Part shown: piece after piece, positions 55,558 to 64,000 of the stretch
Layout: each line of letters opens with the position of its first letter
Numbering within the stretch: position 1 is the stretch's first letter
From: Petrolisthes cinctipes
Lineage: Eukaryota > Arthropoda > Malacostraca > Decapoda > Porcellanidae
DNA: 64,000 bases
Reading direction: 5' to 3'
Assembly (NCBI GenBank): GCA_033782935.1
Contig: JAWQEG010001325.1
Span: forward strand, 682,001 to 746,000
Position numbers and translations under genes: made by a program
Notes under the pieces: generated by a model
The model's database searches: none
Told to the model about the DNA's origin: nothing
Seen by the model: only the letters and a program-made list of their open reading frames with translations

Positions 55558-57108
55558 CTATTTAAATCCACCAAAACGAGGGTGGCGTACCAGAAGTTCC
55601 TCCAGAACCTGATGGTTCAGCAGGTGTCGACAAACCACATCAAGTGGCAGGCACCGGGGCAGCAAGTGTCGGACAGTGGGGCAGGCCAGGCAATAGTGCT
55701 CTATAGTGTTAGCACGAGGCGCTCGACACAAGCGACACTCAGTGAAGGGAGGCTCACCCTGCATCCCAGCAACCTGCAACGGTGGCCAGTAGCAAAGCCT
55801 CAAACGAGTAGAGACTACATTGTGCATCCGAACCATGAGGCCTCGACGACGGTAGGAATATTTGTGACGGCAGACAGACTCGTAATGGGTGATGGAGATG
55901 CTGAAGGGCCTCTCTGCATCCCTGCGTCGCCGTACAGGGAGGAGAGCGGCGGAGCGGACTTTAGAGAGGTAACATGTCTGGGAGAGAGGACGTCCAACAC
56001 CACGAGGAGGCAGATGGCAGGCTTCCTTTGCGAGTCTGTCAACTGTACCATTGTGATGTAAACCTACATGGGATGGCACCCATAAAAATTTAACAGTCAA
56101 GTTACGATGACGCAATAAGGACAAAAACGATAAAATCTGCTGAATAACAGTAGAGTGTGTGGGCTGAACACTAGAGAGGGAATGAAGGGCAGGTTTGGAG
56201 TCACAAAAAATGGCAGCATTCACTCCACGTTGACAAACAAGACTAACAGCATCCAGAATGGCATACAGTTCACACAATGTTGAGCTAGAGTGGTTACAGA
56301 GACGACGGCCAACCCAGCCCCCTGGAGGTGACTCCATGTCAGGTGAGAAAACGGCACAACCTACTGTACCATCCACTTGCAATGAGCCATCAGTGTAGAG
56401 GCAGTATGGATCTGTGATGGAGGACGTCACTATTTCTATGTGTTCCAGAGCCAACTGCCGCTGTAGAGAAGGTAGTTCCGACTTGGAAGTAGGTGTGAAG
56501 CTCACATCAGGTGTTGGTAGCATCCACGGAGGGGGCCCTGGGGGGACGTCTGCCACCATTATATCTATATTAAGACTATGGAGCATAGAGGAAACAGACC
56601 TTATAAGAGTACATCCAGCAGGCAGTATGGGAGGGACCGGGTAGTTTGGTCTAAGAGAAGTCCTGCCTAACTGAGAGTAATGGGGTGAAAGATGTGGGAA
56701 ATGGAGGCACTTGACAGTGAAGCAAGTAACACTAGAATAAATTATCTCCACGAACGGGGGAAGACGCAACTCACGCTGCATGTTCACTATCCTGGTCGAC
56801 ATTGGACAACCGAGAATTATTCTCATTGCTCTATTCTGAAATTTTTCTAAAGTTTCCAGAGTAGCCCTAGGAAGTTGAATCAAAGCAGGGGAGAGGTAAT
56901 CAACAACTGAACGGATAAAAGCAATATAGAAGGTTCTGGTTACTGGGATGGAGATGCCCGAGGAGTTGTTAGTGAGCCATTGAAGTGGTGTAAGTCGTCG
57001 CTGGAGACGACCCAATAAGTCCTGGACAATGGGATGGTCTTGAGGTCTGGCAAGGGTAATCAGCCAAATATTGACTGGCGCACCCAGATAGTGATACTGG
57101 GAACACAA
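55558..57108 (-). pseudogene. LINE ORF2 C-terminal part (copy C)
   Basis: 516 aa, identical to 4,799-6,349: RT end, RNase H and Cys/His C-terminus. Confidence 0.9.
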
Positions 57109-58583
57109 GGGAATGACAGTCCCTCCAATGGTGAGACAATAATGCCACAGTGAGAGGAGGACATAGAGAAGGAGTCAAGAAACCGCTGGAGATCCCTTGG
57201 TGAGGTAGAATGAACACAGATATCATCAGCATAGCATGTAATTGTAGTTCCAGGAATATCAGGGAGAGAAGTGAGCAGCCGATGCATCAGAACTCCCCCT
57301 TGAGGCATACCAAGATGAAAACTGCGCAAAGGACTGAGTGCACCACTGAAAAACACACGGGAGGTCCTGTTACTCAGGTAGCCCCGAATCCACCGTAGTA
57401 GATTACCCTTTATCCCAAAGTCAACCAGTTGATCCAAAATGATGTCTCTATTAGCAACATCGAAGGCACTTCGAAGGTCAATGACGGCCACCACACTGTC
57501 CTTGTTAAGGCGAGAGTACAAGTCGACAAGGCAGTGGTGTGTGCTCCGCTGGGGAAGGAAACCAAACAGCCATGGAGAAAGGCGATCCTGCAGTCTGTAC
57601 ATGAGATGATTGAGTAAGATTGTGTCCATAACCTTACAAAAACAGGAAGTCAGGGAAATAGGCCTGAACTTCGCAGTGCCGGGCTTAGGGATGGGTATTA
57701 TTGTGCTACTGGTCCAGGCTCGTGGTACACAACCATCACGAAGACAAAGATTGTACAGTCGAAGTAGAGGGTTCCCAGGAACTTGTTGAAGTAGTCGCAG
57801 CACAGCATAAGTAATACCATCCTCACCAGGGGAAGAAGCTCTACCCCGAGAGAGAGCACAGTGCAACTCCTCCTCAGTTATCTCCTCTGCATCATCGTCA
57901 TCATCTTGCAACAGAGCAGACATTAGACGTAGCCGATGGACAGCAGCACGGGAAGTGAGTGCATCATGTATGTGGATGGGTAGACTGGCTGAGGTAGATT
58001 GTTCTGACCAGGCATCGACAAGTTGTTGAGCATAGTCGGCGGGAGTGTGATGACGAGCAGTGGCCGATGTCTTTTTCACAACCCGACGTATGAGGTGCCA
58101 CATAGAAGCCACACTTGTTTGCTGGTTGATGCTGTCCATGAACCGCTGCCAAGACTCAGTGTGAGCACAATCCTGCAGGGCAACTAAAGCGTCCCTAGAC
58201 ATCTGGTAACGATGGAGCAGGTCAGGGGTTGGGTTGGCTTGAAACAATAGGCCATCACGTTCAGCCTCCTCCTTTGCCTCCTGTATACGTGCATCCAGCG
58301 TCCAGGAGTGGGCAGTATGGCGATGCTGGACGTATAGCCTATAGAAGTCATGAGCAACAGATACAAGATCAGAGTACAACTGTTCAGCTGATGATATGTC
58401 AAATGTAGGGAATACATGGGCCATGAATAAGATGTAAGTCGGGCAATATCTAGGGGGCACAGCAATATGCAAACAAGTGGCTGAAGCACTTGACCCAGCA
58501 GTTAGAGAATAATGAAACCGAAGAGCAATGTGATCAGAGAATAAGTCTGGCACGGAGGAGCACTGGACCTGAGATGCTATCAT
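57060..58583 (-). pseudogene. LINE ORF2 RT part (copy C)
   Basis: 507 aa, identical to 6,301-7,824, with the same eight-residue loss after GGVL. Confidence 0.9.
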
Positions 58584-58651
58584 ACCAGACTAGAGGATGT
58601 AATCCAGAGTACCTCCCCGGCAATGAGTGGCACCGCCAGTGTCCCAGCGTG

Positions 58652-59179
58652 TCAGATGATGCTTGCGGATGTATGAACACCATTACGATTAATAGAGCCA
58701 GAACCATCACCCAAATAAGAATGCCGAGCATTAAAATCTCCCATATACACCATACCACGCACTGTTGGAGAAGGAAGAGCCTCAAGAGTGAGTCTAGCTG
58801 GGGCAGAATAGACATTACATAATTGGAGTACTCCATTTCCAGGTAAAACCTCAAATAGCTGAAAGGTCATTTCAGGATCAGTGGAGGTACGGAGAAGGCG
58901 ATGTGGCAAGGAGCCATGTATGTAAGTTAGGAGACCATTCCTTACCAGATGAACATATGGCACATATGGAGTACATCCATACCACACATTAACCCCTGGC
59001 TGAAGGCATCGTGGACACTTCCATCGAGACGTATCCTCAGGAGGTGAAAGCTTAGAGGTGGAGGCAGCAGGACGTGATGGTTCACCCCTGACAGGACACG
59101 TCTTAGAATCATGGTCGGCAGCACACCATGCACACTTCGGCCTGGCAGAACAGTACCGGGAGATATGCCCAACTCCCAA
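58652..59179 (-). pseudogene. LINE ORF1/endonuclease deletion fusion (copy C)
   Basis: Identical to 7,893-8,420, including the deletion junction. Confidence 0.85.
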
Positions 59180-60040
59180 TCACCTGTAGCACCAAGGCTG
59201 GTCATTATGAAGTTTCCTCACCTCACACGGTGGAAGACAAGGGAGGAAATCAAAGGAAATCTCATTTGGAGGTGGATCGGGTTGACTCCAGACAACAACG
59301 ATACGGCTAATGGGGGAACCATATTGGAAAAAACGACGGGCAAAGTACACACCAGGGTATCCCTTAGTAAGTTTCGGGTCAATATCAATACGAAAACGGG
59401 TAAGGATGTAGCTGGGGAACTTACAAGGCCTCTTGGGTGAGTCTTCAAGAATGAGAGGGAGAGACAAAAATTCACCAGCCTTCACTCTATCAATGATGTC
59501 CTGATGCTTCCTAGAGATGTAGACAAACCGGGAGGTGACAGCAGCCATCTTCACTTCAGCCAGTTCACGCTGCAGCTGGAAGGCCCTGTTGACATCAGAC
59601 AACCAACGCAACTTTGTGTCCGTAGATGGGTTCCCAGAGAAGGAGAGCTTGACATAGGCATTTCTTGGGGCAAAAGCAAGAAGGTTGGACGAGGGCAAGG
59701 AGTTGGTATACATGGAAGAAACACCACGTTGAGGCAGAGAAGGTACGTCATGCACAGCTGAAGCACCCTCGGCAGTCTTGGCAGCCGGAGGCAAACAGTC
59801 CACACCATCGGAATCCTGCAAGGAGTCGGACGAGGCATCAACGGGTTGCTTGGTAGAGGTTGAGGAGGTGGAAGGCTGCAACCTGAGCTGCAGAGTGACC
59901 GAGGAAAGGGGGGGAGGGTTGCGAGAAGGCAGCTCAGGCCAGTGATCCTTGATAGGAGACCCATCCTCTTCCGACATGGCCAAGTCAGCCTCCAGGCAAG
60001 AAGCCACATCCGAATCTGCGCTCTCCATCTGGCCAAGCAA
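59180..60040 (-). pseudogene. LINE ORF1 N-terminal part (copy C)
   Basis: 286 aa, identical to 8,421-9,281, ending at the same TGA. Confidence 0.85.
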
Positions 60041-60128
60041 GGCTTAGATGGAAAGCAAACAACAACACGAACAGCTGAACACTCAATCAGCCAAGGATAC
60101 ACACACACACACACACACAGACAATCAC

Positions 60129-61313
60129 TGAGTATTGGGATGGATCCGGGCTTGGTGGCCTGGTTGTCGGATTTCCTGTTTGGCAGGCAGCAGGTGGTCA
60201 GATATCAGGGTGCTGTTTCAGGACCTCAGAAGATTAAGTCAGGTGTGCCCCAAGGGACGAGAATGGGACCCTTGTGTTTCTTAATCCTCATAAATGATGC
60301 CCTGACAGACACACCACACCGGTGGAAATATGTGGATGATTCCACTGTCGGTGTTGTGGTGGATAACACACAACCTAACTACCACCACCTCCAACAACAA
60401 CTAAATAACCTTCAGTCCTGGACCGAGGTTAATAATGTGACCATCAACCTCAACAAGACGGTGGTGATGCATTTTCACACATCCACCACACCTGTACCAC
60501 CACCTGCAGTCACTCTCGGAGGTCACCCACTCCAGATTGTGGAGGCAACCAAACTCCTGGGGATAATAATAGACAGCAAATTGGACTGGAAGCAGCACAT
60601 CACCACCATCACCCAGTCAGCCTCTTATCGCCTCTTTATGATAAGAAGGCTCAAATCCCTAGGCACACCAGAGTGGGAGCTGAGGGGTATTTACCAAATA
60701 TTTGTACTCCCCAAGCGAACGTATGCCGCTCCAAGTTGGTCTCCATCCATCAATAATACCCAGAAAAAACAACTTGAGAGGATACAGAAAAGAGCCTGTC
60801 GTATCATACTGGGCACTCGTTATACCACCTACAAAGAAGCCCTAGACATCCTACAAATGACCTCCCTGGACAGTACACACTTTAACATCTTAAAGGGATT
60901 CAGTGAACAACTACTAAACAACCCTAGACACCGAGAAATGCTTCCCCCCCGCCTCCCACTACCACGGCGAGAAACCCGACACTCCAACATCCTCACACCG
61001 ATAAGGGCACGAACCGACCGCTACAAGCACAGTCCCATACCTTTAATTGTAGATATAATTAATAGAAAATAATAACATCTAGAAACAATATATATGTCAG
61101 CCTTCGAATTCAACTCCTCATACATCATTTTTTTACATTTATCATTATCATATTGTCCGTTCATCCATATAACTTCTCATTATATTATTCATCTATATAT
61201 ATTTTCTTCCATGTAGTATATCATCATGTTCATGTGCCAATCTGTGTATTTTCAGCCTTGTTGCTGCCATATCAATAAACCGTATATTATTATTATTATT
61301 ATTATTATTATTA
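60129..61313 (+). mobile_element. Nested LINE with (ATT)n tail (copy C)
   Basis: RT frame to 61,072 identical to copy A; the ATT tail is one unit shorter. Confidence 0.85.
60140..61072 (+). pseudogene. LINE RT C-terminal half (copy C)
   Basis: Same protein as 9,381-10,313 with the YVDD motif. Confidence 0.9.
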
Positions 61314-61498
61314 CAAGACAATACACAGAATCACAACAGACAAACAACACCAGCAACACCACAGAAACAACACACAAACAAGAATGCACAAACAATACAA
61401 ACAACAACACACAAGCAAGAGTGTAAAGACAACACAAACAAGAATTCAGGCAGAGCGCCAGGAGAACGTCTTCACACCAACAAGGTTGGGGCGAGACC

Positions 61499-61631
61499 GG
61501 AGACAGGCTTGGGTGGGGTAGAAAGACTGTCCCCTATTCCCGCACCCCCCTAACCCCCCCAAGCCTGTCCCCTTCACCCGCACCCCCTAACCCCCCCCCA
61601 AGCCTGTCCCCCTATTCCCGCACCCCCTTAA
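61499..61631. mobile_element. Right half of split G-rich TTAA element (copy C)
   Basis: Ends in the TTAA shared with the next MITE. Confidence 0.65.
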
Positions 61632-61788
61632 GGAGAGAGTATACTTTTGATACAATTGAGTACATTGATTCCTCCAAAGTATGCCAGGAAACAGGACCAG
61701 ATTAACAAAAATAATGGTGTTCTGTTGCTGGGAATAGTTTGGAGGAATCATTATCTCCAAAAATGTCAACAATATACCCTTCCCTTAA
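61628..61788. mobile_element. TTAA MITE (copy C of 10,872)
   Basis: Same unit with the shared left TTAA. Confidence 0.75.
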
Positions 61789-61987
61789 AGAGATAATATT
61801 ATACACACAAATGGTGCAACTCAGATATCCAGTTAATGATACGTTCATTCATGTCATGAGACACATGGGTTACGGAACCCGTGTGTTTGTGACATAATAT
61901 GAACGTATTATTATTTGGATATCTATGTTGTAAAACTGTGATTGAAATATATACACAACGGTTATAACACGTTAGTCATTACAAGTA

Positions 61988-62142
61988 CAGTCACGAGCAC
62001 TAATAAGTATCCAACTCTTGGTTAAAGCTTCGATCAGTCCAATTCACCAACGAAGTAATTCCAATGGAGATCTTATTGTGCATTCATTTACTGTCCCTAG
62101 GTATTCGAAGCACACCTGACTACTTATTAGTGGTCGTGAGTG
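61988..62142. mobile_element. Tc1/mariner-like MITE family 1 (copy C)
   Basis: Counterpart of 11,232-11,386. Confidence 0.85.
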
Positions 62143-62144
62143 TA

Positions 62145-62303
62145 CACTTGTCGCGACTCAAATATGTATCCAGGCTTGTTTCGAATACCCTGATCGAATA
62201 TTAAGCAAGCTCAAGCAAATATGAAACAGGATAAGTGTTGTAATTGGTTCAATAGTATTCGGAACTTCAACAAGATCTGGAAATTTTTTTTGGATTGCGA
62301 GTG
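62145..62303. mobile_element. Tc1/mariner-like MITE family 2 (copy C)
   Basis: Counterpart of 11,389-11,547, again sharing the intervening TA. Confidence 0.75.
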
Positions 62304-62766
62304 TACAATGCGTCTACTTGCAATATACTTATTTGAAAACAGTTGAATCTGCATATTGACAAATTATCATTGAGTTTGCTTTGCCCGAGTAGACGACTGA
62401 ATTTCGGTCCAGTTCATTGTTACCAGATTTAACACCAGCATATTGGTGGACGAAGTGGCCTCGAGTCATCTGTGCGCAACTGTACACTAGTCAAACGTAA
62501 TTTCTGACCAGAGACGTTGGCAGGCACCACACACACACACATACCCTGCATTCGAACTCAGCCTCTATAGGTGTACTGGGTGGGGAAATGAGCAATACCA
62601 GGCGATTCAAAGCTTTCTGTCCCTCACACTCTGGTCAGAAATTATGTATCACGAGTGTACTGTCACTCATAAAAGAAATCCCCCCCCCCCCCCTCCTTGG
62701 CTCAAGCTGCAGTAACTCATGGCAGTCCAGATCTGGCAACAGTGTGGCTGAAGTTGGGTGGGTGGG

Positions 62767-62926
62767 TTAAGGGGGTACTTCTTTCTTGGTACTTTGGAGT
62801 GCCTTGATTCCTTCAAAGTATGCTAGGAAACAGGACCAGAGGGGCAAAATTAATGGTGTTCTGTTGCTTGAAATAGTTTGGAGGATTCAGTTGCTGCAGA
62901 ATTACCAACACAAAATTTCCCCTTAA
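62767..62926. mobile_element. TTAA MITE (copy C of 12,010)
   Basis: Same unit; the C-run upstream is one base longer. Confidence 0.75.
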
Positions 62927-64000
62927 ATTTAGTAGGTCAGAAAGGGGGTGGTGGAGGGTGGAAAGTGGGTGACCACCTCTATCTACACAATTTCTGATCA
63001 GATCACTAGAGTTGCAACATTCTTTAGTACAAATGTTTATATACAATAATTTATCTAACTATTCTCACCTCCTGCTTTCGATTACGGAACATAATTATGT
63101 AACAAAACATGATCTTATCAGCAAGTCGTGTAAACAGAGGTAGTCATCAGCCTCACACCCTCTTAGCGCCACCTAGTCTGGGGCCTTATGTAAATCCGTG
63201 GGAAATTCGTGATCATTTTAGTTTCTTTTCATAAATAGTAAGTTTGAGGGATAACAAATCCAAAAAAAGTTGTCAACAATTTTTTATCCACTTTGATGAC
63301 GTCATTCTAAGTATGACGGCATCAGATCCTTAAAAAATGATACTAATTAGCCTGATAATTCTCTATTTTAACGGAATATTATCATTTTTTCTTCTTGTTA
63401 TGATGTTATTAGTTGCAATAGTGGAAGGGAAATGAATTTCGCACTTACTTAATGTTTGGCTGATTTATGCAAATTAGATGACGTCATAATTACACCAGAA
63501 CTAAAGACATGAGCTCAAAATAAGACTATTGAATATACATTTAGTAAATTCTTGTTTCTAAGTGACAAGCACTTGAGTATATATACATGTATCGTTTTAA
63601 GTTTGTTACACAGAATATCATGTGCAGTTTCATCACATAATCTAATTATCTTTCGATCTATTTTACATAGACAGCAGTTAATGTTTCTATTTACATATGA
63701 AGGTCTTCATCGTCACTGTCTTCATTCACTGTAGAACTTGAATTGTCGCTGTTTCTGTTTTCGCAGTTTGGTTGACATGAAGCACACATATGTGTACATT
63801 TGAGATTGTGTTTACAACAGGAACAACTCAAGTTTTGGGGTATTTAAAGTCGCAACAACTTACAAATAATCGATATTCTTAAAATTAGGAAGCAAAGGAT
63901 CATGGGTAATAAACAGGTGTAAAAAGGAAAATGCTGTCATAAATTCCTATCAATACGATTTTATGCCATTTTTAACAATGAATAATGATCATCAGCATCG
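62927..64000. other. No gene recognised (copy C of 12,170-13,243)
   Basis: Includes the left inverted-repeat arm sequence; the window ends before the Harbinger-like element would appear. Confidence 0.5.

Larger units (their letters stand above)
55372..61498 (-). mobile_element. I-group-like LINE, interrupted (copy C)
   Basis: Counterpart of 4,613-10,742 with the same deletions and the same nested LINE, so all these events predate the duplication. Confidence 0.9.
50755..64000. repeat. Direct repeat copy C (pairs with 1-13,243)
   Basis: It contains all features of copy A in the same order, and the match runs through to the window end. Differences noticed are single substitutions and lengths of TG, A, G, C and ATT runs. 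Confidence 0.97.

Overview
This window looks like nuclear DNA of an arthropod, most likely a crustacean. It is AT-rich and dominated by microsatellites, short inverted-repeat DNA transposons (MITEs) and non-LTR retrotransposons, and its candidate host exons have canonical GT/AG introns. The crustacean assignment is inference from repeat style; no conserved single-copy marker is present. There are no bacterial operons, rRNA genes or CRISPR arrays.

Layout. 1-13,243 and 50,755-64,000 are near-identical direct copies (A and C). Each carries an LTR end, several MITE families, a tRNA-derived SINE, and a nested block: a palindromic G-rich TTAA element split by an I-like LINE (minus strand), itself split by a second LINE (plus strand) with an (ATT)n tail. 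13.7-15.7 kb holds a 1.26-kb Harbinger-like non-autonomous element inside a larger inverted repeat. 16.4-27.2 kb holds a four-exon minus-strand gene model for a 159-aa secreted cysteine-rich protein; the three splice junctions agree in phase. Its introns contain a full-length 5.6-kb I-like LINE with target-site duplication (20,558-26,160), a LINE RNase H fragment and MITEs. Further exon-like pieces lie upstream (27.6 kb, 31.2 kb, 32.9 kb). 28-34.8 kb is mostly unassigned sequence with MITEs. 34.9-39 kb holds two decayed copies of another LINE, the first interrupted by a hAT MITE with a perfect 8-bp target duplication. 39-42.3 kb holds a perfect-looking hairpin, a LINE endonuclease fragment, and inverted copies of a hammerhead-ribozyme-like motif between (AT)n tracts. 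42,352-51,424 is a complete-ended Ty3/Gypsy element on the minus strand (TG...CA LTRs, 4-bp ACGT target duplication) with an open gag and a decayed pol.

Apart from the cysteine-rich gene and its possible upstream exons, everything recognised is mobile-element derived. The most notable points are the gene model, the 13-kb redundancy of the window ends, the mismatch between young LTRs and a decayed pol, the hammerhead-like motif, and the nested or shared-border transposon insertions.
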